64,000 bases of DNA from Stropharia rugosoannulata (lineage: Eukaryota > Basidiomycota > Agaricomycetes > Agaricales > Strophariaceae), in the NCBI GenBank assembly GCA_028532985.1, contig JANCIK010000005.1, positions 1,928,501-1,992,500 on the forward strand, written 5' to 3'. Under the pieces are notes generated by a model, which saw only the letters and a list, made by a program, of their open reading frames with translations, had not been told where the DNA came from and searched no databases. Made by a program: the position numbers and the translations under genes. Positions within the stretch are counted from its first letter, which is position 1. The number at the start of each line of letters is the position of its first letter. This document shows, in pieces, positions 34,241-46,325 of this stretch.

Positions 34241-35790
34241 TCAATTTTCCCCCAGCACCTTTCTAACAGCATCTTCCTCTAACTTCTTTGCCCGGATCCT
34301 CCCTTCTTTCAATCTGTCCAAGCCCATCTGAATGCTCTTTATATGTACCTCCACTGGGACATTCTCCCCGATGAGATTGGGTGCGGCAACTCTTTCTCGC
34401 ATGTCTTCCATGTCGTCAGACATGGCTCGCAAAGTTTGAAGAGCAGCAACAACATGCGCAAGAGCCTCCTTCCTATAGCTGCCTAACCCTTTCAACAGCG
34501 CCAGGTGATGGTCAAAGTTCTTCAAAGATTTCCTATTTCCGCCTAGTATAGTCCACAAGTCCTCCAAAAGATCGGCTCTTGCAGATACAACGGAACTGTC
34601 TTCGCGCGCGATGATTTCATGCAGAGTAACAAGCCGTTCTTCAAGGTCATTCAGGTTATGCAGATTAAGCTCGGCCTCAACTATCAAACGCTCCATGTTG
34701 ACGGAAAGTGTGTTCATTGCTTCATCAAATGTGCGCATCACCACCTCATTGGTGAGTCGTTTTGATGCTTTCCATGGTGTCAGGTTCCACCGCGATGATT
34801 CATCGGCTCGAGAACTTTCGATGGAATGTAATGCATAGTTGTTTACCGCCATGATACTGGAATCTGCATTCAAAATCCGAAAGAAGATATATATACTGCA
34901 ACTCACTTGTCGACGGCTCCGCCAATTTTAGAAGACAATTTTTGCAAACCTTTTCCTACTCTTTTGGCATCCTGGATGAAATCAGATAAAGTTCTTGCCA
35001 AACTATCCTTTGAATTCAGATTGCTGATTTTTACTTGAGTCACAAGATCTACAGTCGCCATCTCCACCTTCTTGATCTCCAGAGACAAGCCTGAACCACC
35101 TGCAGAATCTTCAAGAAGTTGTTCAAACGACTTGCTTTGGACCTCCACAAGCTTTGTGTAGTCTGCCCATTTGGGTGTATTTTGATGGCCGACAACAGGA
35201 TGGCAGATGGATAGCCTGGAGAAACCAGGAATAGAGCAAGCTGGTTGTATGGCGCGGAGAGCCGTGTTAGCAGCATATCCAACCATGTAGCCCAAAGCTA
35301 TCCATAATGCCACTAGTACCATGGCGTAAGCTAGTGGCACGCGCACGCTGCGAAAAAAGATTGCTCCAAGGCTCAGAACATAGTCGTACGCATGTTTGCT
35401 ACCGATACGTATGTCGTGCATTACATCCTGCTGGCGATCCGGACGCTCCTGCCATTCAACTGGGCGTGTGATCTTTTGAGGGGAAGCAAGGAGGATGTCT
35501 TTACGCTTCAACCTTTTCCCGACAGGTCGTTTGCGGGGACTCGATCGAGGGTTTATGGAAGCATCTGGTGTTGCACTAGTAGTGGATTGGCCCGTGTTAG
35601 CTTTCAGGAAAGGGCCACCTGCGGAGTCCTGGCTGTCATCGTCCACCCATTCACCTTCGCTTTCGTCCCGTGAAGTTGATGTTGCTTCTGATGCTCGCCC
35701 GTCTTCCCTATAGCGAGTGTCCTTGGAGGTTGGAAATGGTGACTTTTCGCGTGGTGGGGATGTATGTTGTTGTGTCATAGAACCCTGCAA
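34241..35790 (-). CDS. Single-pass membrane protein with coiled-coil tail, unknown
   Basis: The start is at 35790 (MQGSMTQQHTSPPREKS), with an alternative Met four codons later. Residues 1-120 are polar, Ser/Asp-rich and then basic (RKRPVGKRLKRKDILLASPQ). One transmembrane helix lies at about residues 151-173 (VPLAYAMVLVALWIALGYMV). The rest is helical and charged, including LEIKKVEMATVDLVTQVKI and, after an intron near 34860-34905, AMNTLSVNMERLIVEAEL and HEIIAREDSSVVSARADL. The stop is at 34241-34243. A basic N-terminus before the membrane segment and a long helical C-terminus recall nuclear-envelope or ER proteins, but I do not recognise the family. About 500 residues. Confidence 0.72.
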
Positions 35791-36206
35791 CTACTGCTAG
35801 ACCTAGTCTGGTTTATATTCTTACAGTTTCTGGGCAAACTTGGCCTATTTCCCAGATACGGTTAAGAAAAGGTGAAGAATCGGAATCAGGAAGAGAACAA
35901 AGCATGGAGGCCATGTGCCTAAAGCTTGCATTGGGCGCTCAATTCCGTGGGAATGATGTCATTCAACTTACATAATCTATCACCACACTGCTTTGTGGCT
36001 TTGTTACGGCTTGTTCAGGCTTGTCTCTTGCAAGTTACTACTACCTCTACCTTATGAGATACAGATTCGAGGTGCATGTCATACAAAACAATGGAGATCT
36101 TAGATATCTCTCTGCTCTCACATATTCTAAATCTCAATAACATGGAATCCATCAATTACAGGTCGTGCAAGTTCGCATATACAAAAATTGGAGTCGTAAA
36201 GGTGCA
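35791..36206. other. Intergenic
   Basis: About 0.4 kb between the membrane-protein start and the OPT transporter stop. No gene, RNA or repeat seen. Confidence 0.5.
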
Positions 36207-39200
36207 CTAATCCGAGATAACGGCACACCTATCATAGTTGCCTGAGGTAGTTCTTGTCAGTATTGGTTTATAATAGATAATGCATTTGTGTACGCACCGT
36301 TCTGATTGGCACCCCACCTGCAAATAACAATACATTAGAAGTTATTCACTTTATGACATAGGAATTAACCAACCATTGGGGGAAGAGATGAGAGTTTCCG
36401 GCAGCCCCGAACACAGCGAATGACAAAATAAAGACCATAACCTGATTAACGTTCAGCAACAGTCATTAATTAACGCTGTATATTGAACAGCAGCACGGAC
36501 CTGTGTTCCACCGTCGAGGGCAGCGGCAAGGACATAGTTATACTTGACGAACCACTTCGGGTAACGAGTACGTAACCACCACTGCGAAAGGTATGCGATG
36601 GAGAAGTATGTGAAGATGGACGAGTTGATGCCGACACAGAGCCACCCAATATAGTAACTAAGTCCGAATTAGGAAAGTTTGTGACACTGCCCATTTTAAG
36701 AATGTCTCTTACCAAATTAGTGGAGTGTAGAGGTAATCTGCACGCAGCTTGGGCCATAGCCTGTGGATGATCCAGAAGGGTACAGGAACCATGAAACCAA
36801 TCAAATAAGCCCAGGCCACGAATTGGTAACGCTTGCCGATGGCAAACAGTTGATGACTGTCAGGATCACAATGAATGATGTATCAAAGCAAGATAGCGAA
36901 TGGATAATCACCTGAGTCCTCCCCAGGCAATAGCTTGAGAGTTATACTGCTGAGGCTGCTGACCTGACCAAATGTTGGTCCCCTCCACTGATAACAGGAT
37001 GGCCGTTTGGTTGTCGACAATTGAATTCATCAAAACTAGTAGAAGATCAAGATGAGCTCTTTCTCAACATCGCGGTGCAGTTGCTTAACCCACTGAAGTT
37101 CAGAATTGCTCCGAGAAGTGTTCCAATAATTTGGGCGGTAAAGGCAGCGCGAGGAGGGAGCTTGGTGTCTACAGGGATGGAAATTTAGATTAGAGTACTC
37201 AACGAGGAGACTGAACCGTACTGACATTGAGCAATCTTGAGATCTTGCATCAAAATCTGTGCCTGCGTCACTGAGTCTGTGCAAACAGGTCAACCGTGAA
37301 TAAAGATCAATCTAAACTTGACATACTGTAGCCGAAAAGGACAAAGTACATGTTGGCCATTGGCTTCCCTGGATGTATAAAGCCTCCAATCATCTACAAG
37401 GATAGCATTGTCAATAATTGCGGTGAAATATTTACAAAAATGAGCTTAGTTACCTGAATGAAGGGCTGAATGATGAGACCAAGTCCAGTCATTGCATATA
37501 GCACGCCGAAGAACAGAATAGAGATCGTCGCCAAAATCAAGCTGATGAAGAAACCCCACCTATAATTTTTGGATTAGCATTTCCGGACATATATTAGAAT
37601 AAGAAAAAATATACCATGGAAGCGTCGAATCAGTCTTATAGATGATGACTAACGCCATAATGCAGGATACAGCTAAACAGACAAGATACCAACTGTTGGG
37701 GGCGTCCGGGTACTGTTCACAATCGTCAGTTAAGCTGATACGGAACGCAAATGGATTTCTTGTAACTAACCTTGAGCATTTCGCGGTAGTGTGGGTCAAG
37801 ATTCTCGTCCTGCTCTAATTCTTCGACGTTGCGCATGCCATTGTCATTCCAAAAGCGCCAGTTGAAGTTCTTCCACATGCTGCGCAAGCCCGCAGGTGTA
37901 GCCCAAGACCAAGCACTCTTCAGATCATCATAATTCCATATCAAAAGATGCGTAAAGGTAGCGCCCATGCCAAGATTGGTAGTCAACAGCTGAACGACCC
38001 ATGTGGACGCATAGAATGGCTGTTCGCTATTTTAGTCCCTACAGCGTGAGATGATCAAGTCTGTTACACACCAGGCCTTGTTGCTCCAAAAGGGTGTTGT
38101 CAACCTCAAACTTGTCGTTGAGGATAAGTAACTGATCGTATAGTGTTCCGTTGGCGTAGAACAGCTCTTGTGACAACTAGCAAATGATGGAGGGTTCAGC
38201 CCAAGCCGTTTAAATTTGAAACCCCAGAGTAGGTAACTTACGAATGGGAAACTTTGCGAGTCCCAGATATTTCCGTACCACACGCCCAAGAATACAACAC
38301 TACCCCGGATGATTAATCACACAGTACCCCATTTGAAGAGAAATTCACCGACATGCATAGAACATATCCGACTAGGTTGGAGAACTGCGCTTTCAATGGA
38401 ATGGCTAGGGGATTGGTGCCTAAATCGACTTCAATATATTTTCTCAGACAAATCCAAAATTTACTAACCTCCAGAGATGTATTGCCAGTCGAAACAGAGA
38501 GACAGTAAACCAAGGCCCTCATTTCCGTTAGAGCCGCCGAAAACACGAGTAAATGTGGTCGACTTCTGGTTTGCAAGACAGAAAACGGAGAGACCTGTCA
38601 GCAGTGGGAAAATCCATTCAGGGAAGAGCTCCCAAATGAAAATACTGTTGTATCGCCATTTAGCCTTCCCATGTCCCATGTGACCACATAGTGATACACT
38701 TACGCAAAGAAGGCAAGCCAGAACAATCGAAGCTTCTTTTTCGCTTCAGTTGCATCCTTAAACAATGCATCGAACATTGAAACCAGCGGGAGGACGCCGG
38801 GATAAAGCATCTTAGACGGGTAAAGCAATACGTCTACGAGCCGTCGTCAAATCAGTATATTCATCCTCGAAGAAACGTGGAAGCTCACTTCGTAAGAGTC
38901 CACCAATGCCATAGCCTGTCAAAGGTCAGTATTCAATAGTGTTGACATTGTTCGCTTGCATTCTCACCGATTAACTGGCTTGAAAACAGGAGACTATATT
39001 TCTGAGTTAGTGTGTTGTAGGAGTTCCAACGCACTTCAACATGCTTACAAGATGCTCGCTGCGGGATTAGGCGTGATCTTATAGAATAATCGCTGTACAG
39101 CAAGAACCTCCGTTCCAAGGGCCGAATTTGCGGAGGCACTGGCCATAATAACAATGAAGGCATTTTCTTTCTTATTGAAAGGGAACTAGACAAGCCTTGT

Positions 39201-39734
39201 GTTAGCGCCACATTAATTACGTAGTTGAATGACACCTTACGGGATTGAGAATACGGAAAATCCCTCGGGAAGGAATGAAGCTCTCCAGTGCAATGCCTAT
39301 AACGTAGGAGATGACCGCCAGAAACATGGTAGACACAAGGACGGTTTGCTGATAGTATATGTCAGAGCCTGCTAGAACTTATCCTGATACCAGGTTGTAA
39401 ATTGAATCATACCGGTTTGAAATAATAAATTTCGGCTGGGGTGAATTAACGGTCAATCGTAAATTTGTAGACAGTTTCATGAATACATACCAAGGACACC
39501 GCCAAACGTCGCGAGGCCTATGCCAATAACAAAGGCTCGTATAGTCCAGGGGCTCAGAGAGGGGTCGTCATGTACGCTGATAACATGTGTAGCGATATCT
39601 CGTGCATCTTCAAGAACGCCAACTTCGCTACCGTCATCGGCAGATGCAACGTCTACGTCCTTGAAGCCGCCCTTCTCGTCTATAGGGCTATGCTTCTCAT
39701 AGTCGATGTCTTGCTGAACACCGAGCCCCGACAT
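36207..39734 (-). CDS. OPT-family oligopeptide transporter
   Basis: This is a proton-coupled small-peptide transporter in the plasma membrane, usually 12-16 transmembrane helices. The start MSGLGVQQDIDYEKHSPIDE at 39734 leads to an acidic cytosolic N-terminus and then the first helix LSPWTIRAFVIGIGLATFGG. Other fragments are VLAVQRLFYKITPNPAASIL, FNKKENAFIVIMASASANSA and NLGMGATFTHLLIWNYDDLK, all characteristic of the OPT family. The gene has about 16 short introns. The last exons splice to WGANQN then GNYDRCAVISD, with the stop at 36207-36209. Total length should be about 800 residues. Many helices are cut by introns, so a full topology was not drawn. Confidence 0.9.
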
Positions 39735-41700
39735 GTTGGAGTCTGGGAGTTGTCGCCGGTTGGGAAAAGGGTGGCCGCTTCTTAACGTCCTCCAGTTGAG
39801 CTATTTAAAACTCCAAGGAGACTCCGTCATAGGACGATAAGAAGCTAGCTCGTTGTGATATTTACATTGCGATGTGGGACGTGAGCATATGGTTTCTTTG
39901 AACGGAAAGACAAGCAGGTTATTTTTAGACTTCCTCGGTCGGACGGTGGCAGGATCGTTTTGAGGCATTTAGCTGGATTGGCTAGAGCGTCGAAAAGCAC
40001 TTGGACCCCCAAGTAGAGTCTATCAGAGGCCATTCTTAGCATTTTAGCGCCGCTTGGCATACGAGGAACAAATCCTCCTCAAGCAACTGGATAGTAATGG
40101 CGTCCTGGCGTGAGTAGTTAATTTGGATATGATTCAGATATAAATAAACATAGTAGAATGCGTGCTCACCGTGTATTGCACATAAATTACACATCAGCAA
40201 GCCCTCGGCTGAGCGCGCAACCTCATGAAAAAGTGTATGTATGGAGAAATATCTATAATAATCGTACTGCTTGGAGTATAGGGATCAGGAGCCGTAGTGT
40301 TCCTAGCTTTAAAATATGTACATACAGTCGAACCTGTGAAAGGGCATACCCTTCCGTGGACGGCCAAAAGGTATGCCTTATGATATATGACAGGTCATGC
40401 CCTTTCTCAGGTATGCCCTTTAAGTGACACCCAACGGCACCTATCTATGTCGTCCAGGAGCACCACAGAACATATATTTAGGCTTGATTTGGCCCCTAGT
40501 ACCTACATACCATCAGTCAGAGTCTGGACATAATGTGATTTTGCCGGTGGAGCATATGGCGTATATTGTATGTGCAAGTATGAAAACGTCAATTTCACCG
40601 GAACACATCAGGCAGGACCAATGACGACGTAGACATTGGACAAGAAATATATTAGATGTGTAACCTGATCCCAGCAGTCAAATGGAGACGCGTTTTATAT
40701 TACAGGTGCACATACTACCTATGGATCCACTGACTCCATTCATGACTTGTCTGCGCAGTCAAGGTTATTGATAGAGGTTGTAATCAAGTCGTGATGCGTA
40801 TTCCAGAGGTACAGTCTGGTACAATAAAATCAGTTACTTGCGGCGAAGGTAAGCAAAGTCCGATGGCCCATGTGGTAAGCTGAGGATGCTTGATCAAGTA
40901 CCGAAGTCTTTGGCGAAAGCTTTAACTCCGTCATGGGCTCGATCCTGCTCGAACAATGAAGATGTTAACACGGCTCTTCGGACCAAAGCGACTTGTACGC
41001 ATGGACCGACTACGCCGGCGTGCATATTCCTTACGGGTTGGAACGTGGTATGCAAGCATGTAGGTGGAGCAAAGAGAGGCCTGAGGCCTTGAGGACTTGA
41101 ACGTCAAGCTCAGGTACGGTATATGATTATGTAAAATATAGCTCGGGCAGCGGAGGGCTACAGTAGGCAGGACGGAAGGAGTCGCGTGTGTTCTGACCAA
41201 GCTTTGAATTATGATTTCAGGAGGCGCCTTGGGGTATTGGGAATAGCGAGAGGGAAGACAATAAGAAAGTGGCACGAGATGTCTCGGCTTGGACGGCATT
41301 GGCCAGATATGGAAAGACAGCGATGGTATTGCCCGGCCTCTATCCCGACTTTCTACACGGCGGCGACGAGACAATAAGAGTTCATGCGCCAAAATGCTCA
41401 TTCAAATGCCACTGGACCTTGTCTTGCGATACTTCCCTCCCCTTCTTCCACATTCCAGAGACCAACGCTAGGTTGACCCAGCACCCTTTGCTTTCCGCCC
41501 CCGAAGGCGATACAACGCAACGCAACGTATGATATCATTATTTCTTCCAGGATTCAACGCTTAAAAGACGATTTATTCTAGATTCCTGCTTGATCATCAG
41601 TAACTTGACTATCCTACTCAGCCCAAATGTTGACATGCGAGCCGGTCAGTTCTTTCGAGTGCTACAAACTTGCCCTTCGGGGGACTCACCTCCATGTAGA
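39735..41700. other. Two-kilobase intergenic region
   Basis: No supported gene. Short frames near 40930-41400 appear on both strands without protein features. It contains the imperfect inverted repeat at 40332-40412. Confidence 0.5.
40332..40412. repeat. Imperfect inverted repeat with internal half-copies
   Basis: ACCTGTGAAAGGGCAT (40332-40347) pairs with ATGCCCTTTCTCAGGT (40397-40412) with one mismatch. Extra half-motifs GGTATGCC occur at about 40370 and 40410. It may form a hairpin or be a regulator-binding cluster. Confidence 0.45.
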
Positions 41701-43917
41701 ATGCCTCCGTTACTCCAGCGGATAACGGAATGCCCTCTAATGTGCGTCAGACCCTACATAGAGGTTTTTTTCTGTATCTAACCTACCTTTTAGCAATACA
41801 AGAGGGCTGTGCTTCAACCGCCTCCGAGTCGCTTCACTGTAGACTTCCTCCCGACAACCAAGTCTAGTGCGTATTTATATTCTAGGAAGAGAACTATTGC
41901 TAATAACTTTAGAAGATGGTGCATATCATCACGGAATGCATATTGCGCCTTTCAATGCAGATGGCGCATCTTTTTCCACCCGAAGGTCGATTATGGAATA
42001 CGACATCTATCGTAGATGGGAGGACTGTCTTTGGTTCCAAGATACCCTGGAGAAGGAGTATGCTGCCGCGGCTCGCGAAAAGAAAACACGCCTACAACAG
42101 GGGAAAGGAGTAAAGACTTTTCACGGATTCTACAAGCAAGACATGGCATCTTCATGGGAATCACTACCTCCCGGCCCAGATCCAAAATCTGTAGCACAGG
42201 ACATCCACGGTTATCTTCCGCGACTCACCAGGAAGGGGACTTTGTTTCGCGCGAGCCAAGCTACCATCGACAACCGGCAGAAGGAGTTTCGGGCTCTCAT
42301 TGAAGCTTTGTTTTCGAACGATATGCCTTCCCTGATACAGGAAATTCGTGCCAGTACCATCGTCACCGATTTCTTCGCTCTTTGGAGAAGGGACTATGAA
42401 CACATGCAGAAAAGTTCCAATGATAATCGTAACTCTGTGACGAGCAGCGTCTTTTCATCATACTTCTCAGAGTCGTCATCTGTCTCCGCCCGATCTGCAA
42501 GAACTAGCACTTCATTTGAAACTGTCAAACCTACTTCGTTGCCCAACTCCCCGGCACGAAGACCCTCTAGGTCTAGTACCGGCTCTTCAGAACGTTCGCG
42601 CTCGCTGGACCCCAATTCATCGAATCGTTCAAGTATTGTTAGCATCGACACTATTTCTGATATTCGAACTGTAAATCGATCCCGTCGCCGGCCAGTCTCC
42701 TCGTCGTCCGAGTCTTCGTCAACCCACTCCGATGGAAGCTCCGATGTTTCTTCCGTGTCCTCCTCTGCTCCTGTCATTGTAGAGGATGTGGCCATTGGTT
42801 TCGGCCATGATCCACAATCCAACGATCGTCCACATTCTATTCTGGAAGTATTGCCTGAAGAGCGTGATATGTTAGCGAAGACCCCAGAGCGCTCTTCAGC
42901 CATTCTGAGACGACCAAGAGCATCTCCAGTGGAACGACGTGCCAACCGTTGTTGGTCAATAATGGAGGTGCCCTCCAGAAAAACGAAAGACGAGGCTCCT
43001 GGTACGTTGCGTGCTTTAATATGTCTCATCGCAACTGAAATATCTCTATAGATGTGGCTGTTCGCGATTCATGGCACTCAACGGATTCTTTGGACAAGTT
43101 TACTAACGACATTATGAGCGGACTTCCTTTGTCGCTTCCGCACCCTATCAAAGACAATAAATATCGAGAATCACTGGCTAGCATCTCCACGTTCATGACC
43201 ACAGATTCCGCAGATGCTGTAATTCCTAGACAAAGAGCGACCGCGTCATCGAGACCATCAACATTCTATCTCCCGCGGCAGTCCTCTGCCTTATCACTCT
43301 CAGACTTCGAAATCTATTCGGATGTCGAAGGAGATGCCGAATCTATGCATAACCGTGATTCAATTCTAGACACAAGAACAATTTTAGATGCATTCCCTCG
43401 GCCTAACTCCTATCTTCCCTCCCCATACAACAAATCGCAATTCTCGACTTGCCCCGAGACCCCAACATCTCAATATGCTGATCTTCCTGTGACGCCAATT
43501 ACCGCTATCACTCATGACTTTGCTCATACTTTCCTCGATGCACCCCCATCTCCCTCCTCCACAATTTCTACAGCGTACACTTTCTCGAGTGTAACAAGCA
43601 CGCTAACCATTGGGTCACTATCGGTTAAAGCCATCCATGAATCAGGCATAATATTGCTTCGCGTAACCCGCGATATTTCCTTTTTAGATTTGCGCCAACG
43701 CATTTACAATAAGTTCGTCGGTCAGGAGGGCATACCTTTGGCCAACGATTTCGTCATCGCCTTTGTACCTTCCGCTCAAAGGTCGCCCGCGTTGAAGGCT
43801 GACCAGTCCTCCGATGACACCACCCTATCTTATGTGTCAGATGAAATGGACTGGGAACATCTTATCATGAGTACGAATGGTAGCAAGATTGCCATCCGTA
43901 TTCTGGATCCCAAGTGA
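41701..43917 (+). CDS. PX domain plus C-terminal PB1-like domain protein
   Basis: I read exon 1 as 41701-41763 (MPPLLQRITECPLMCVRPYI...), an intron to 41842, and exon 2 from 41843 in frame with VRIYILGRELLLITLEDGAY. The PX-like part includes TRRSIMEYDIYRRWEDCLWF and RASQATIDNRQKEFRALIEA, the phosphoinositide-binding fold pattern. A long Ser/Arg-rich disordered middle follows. An intron at about 43003-43051 precedes a second exon, which ends in a PB1-like domain: GIILLRVTRDISFLDLRQRI, then TLSYVSDEMDWEHLI, then SKIAIRILDPK. The stop is at 43915-43917. PX followed by PB1 is the end arrangement of Bem1/Scd2 polarity scaffolds, but no SH3 domain is seen. A role as a membrane-recruited PB1 scaffold is inference. 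The first exon junction is uncertain. Confidence 0.72.
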
Positions 43918-44787
43918 CGCGCTCTTCTTCTTCCATTTCTTGCGGAATATCCGCTTCGCCTCTCCTTACCCGTTTCGCTTCGTCAATTCGGCATTTCTAT
44001 ACCGTGTTTATTATCGCCATTCTTTTCGATTTTTTATTACATTCGACACCATCTCATTCATTAACGGGCATCCACCTACAATCACTCAATCATGAATAAC
44101 GACTTCAATTATCGCATATATAGTTATCCTTCTTTGTAAACTTATCGAGACTCGAGATGGAATACGAATACTTTTGTATACGTGAATTATCAGTGTAATG
44201 CGGCTAACGATCGGTTACCTAGGTCAAGACTGTCCAGTATGTTGACCGTACCCGTCCTTCTGTCTTATTAGTTGCCATGGGCTCGCTACAGACATCGAAA
44301 GAGACTGACAGAGTCTTCCGTCCAACTTCCGCCGATATCATTCAAATAGATGGGACTCCCACCCTGGTTAGGTCTTATTATGATTGGTCATGATTCTAGA
44401 TTAATTAGTCTTCGACTCGAATAGCTCTGAGTATTCAAGCTAAGTATTCCCAAGTGCGGCGATATAAGTACTTCATATCTTGCACATATGTGCGGGTTTC
44501 CAAAACCGTGTGCTCCCTTGGCCTTCCGGTTCCCAAGTCTTCAAACTCGTCGGGAACATACACATCCATCAAGTCAAAACATTTCCTCAATTGTTTCCTC
44601 TTGGTTCCCTCTCACGCAAATCCAAACATCTGTCATCTCGGGGTGTCATGAACTAAACAGCATTATATTGGAGATTATCTAAATCTTGCAGTCATTGCGT
44701 TTGACGATATTGGTGAGCCGTTAATGTCTATCCGCGCTCGAACGGGAGTGGAAGCGCTCATCTCGCGTGTCAGGGTTAGCGCATAGC
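43918..44787. other. Intergenic
   Basis: About 0.9 kb between the two PB1-like genes. Short frames (43914-44099, 44454-44682) look like chance, and no further PX-like sequence is present. Confidence 0.5.
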
Positions 44788-45640
44788 ATGCCGGAGTCCA
44801 GAGGAAAGAATTTATCGGCAGAGAGCATTGACGCCCTTTTGGTGGCTTTGGGGCTCTCGGATCCACAGATGGGTCCAAGCGTCGACCTCGAGACACACAA
44901 CAATGCTGACCGGAAACAATCGAAACGTTTATCAAATCCAGCTCGAAAAAGCTCCCTCGCAGTCCTATCCCGACCTACCGCTCCCTTCTCGCACCACATT
45001 GACATTGACCCATCAGACCTAGACGAAGCGCAGATTTTCGGGCGCGACTATCTTTCTGACTTCGATATATGTACTGACCTGGAAGAGGACAGCGATATGG
45101 AATACGGTATGAAGTCACATTTTTCAACACTCAGTTAGAAGATCTGAATTAGAGTGCCGTGGACTAGACACAATGCCCCCTCGTCCCGACTCTTCTGTGG
45201 ATAATTTTGAAATGGTGGACTCAGAATCTGCCGCGCACTACGTTTCCGCCGAGCGCTACTCCATGTCTTCAGACCTGACATTTGTGCCACCCGAAATTCT
45301 GGGCAGAGTGCCAGACACGTTGTTTCTCAAGGTCGCGCACAATGCGTCTATCGTTATGCTGCGTGTTCCCTGGGACATATCATTCATGGATCTCAAACGC
45401 CGACTCTATGACAAATTCGTCAATCAGCAAGGCATATTCCTCTCACACACATTCTCTGTCGTTCTCGCGTTACGGCCAAGTAGTCTCAGTTCACCATTAT
45501 CCTCCCCAGATCCCGAACGCGTGTCGTTCGCCGAACGCACACAGATGCAGTTCATCAATCACGAGTCTGAATGGAGACGGATAGCGTCCATGTCCGATGG
45601 CAGCAAAATCACTTTGCGTATTTTAGATACGCCTTCATAA
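44788..45640 (+). CDS. PB1-only paralog of the upstream PX-PB1 protein
   Basis: Exons 44788-45106 and 45153-45640 join in phase. The protein starts MPESRGKNLSAESIDALLVA, has an acidic stretch SDFDICTDLEEDSDMEY, and ends in a PB1-like domain: SIVMLRVPWDISFMDLKRRL, then YDKFVNQQGIFLSHTF, then SKITLRILDTPS. The upstream gene has at equivalent points SDFEIYSDVEGDAES, GIILLRVTRDISFLDLRQRI and SKIAIRILDPK. This gene therefore looks like a duplicate of the C-terminal third of its neighbour without the PX domain. About 268 residues. PB1 domains pair with each other, so the two products could interact or compete; this is inference. Confidence 0.75.
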
Positions 45641-46325
45641 CTCAATTCATTCTATGGGCATTTGAAATCCTTCGTGCGCTTGTTTTGACTGTTGTATCAC
45701 CAACCCTGTTGTGTCTGTACCCTGTACCCAAGCCTGTACTTATTTCATATGTAAAATGTACTATGTACTACACTGCTCCGCGTTATATGAATTTCCAATG
45801 GATTTCAAAACCAAAAATGTTGATGTATCCTGAAGTGACCCAGTTCAGGATTGCAGAACCCTAAGTTAATGATAGCAAGCCTACCCATACCCAGGTAGAA
45901 TCATCATACAATATGCCTTAGTTGAGAGCTACAGGTAGATGAGAGCGCTCATCAAGCGCTCAACCGAGCAGTTTCAACTTTAGCGTTCCCTTGAGATTGA
46001 CTTGCCCTGTTCAAGGACCGGTTTGTTCTGTGTTTGTATGACGAGTCTATCGGAAAGAAGTAACCATAAAAATAAACCAAGTTGATGACAACGACGTGGT
46101 ATTGATATTGTTTGACGCTGAGCGGTAGTAGTGGTCAATGGCATCAGAGACGAGTTGAAAAGATTTGGAAGAGATGAACCCAGCAATGTGGGGACTCTTT
46201 GCCGATGTTTTGCCGAACGGATCACAGCTTAGAAAAAAACTTACTAAGGTGAGGAAAAGGTGAGATAAGATATGTAGTCCTGGACGCTGATCTCACCCTT
46301 TGCCCCTCTGTATTTCTGACTAACC
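45641..46325. other. Intergenic
   Basis: About 0.7 kb between the PB1-only gene and the binding-protein-like gene. No gene, RNA or repeat seen; the small minus-strand frame at 45980-46225 has no features. Confidence 0.45.

Noticed and set aside
42394..43029. 211-residue minus-strand frame rich in Glu/Ser
   Set aside because: It is the antisense shadow of the Ser/Arg-rich middle of the PX-like protein.
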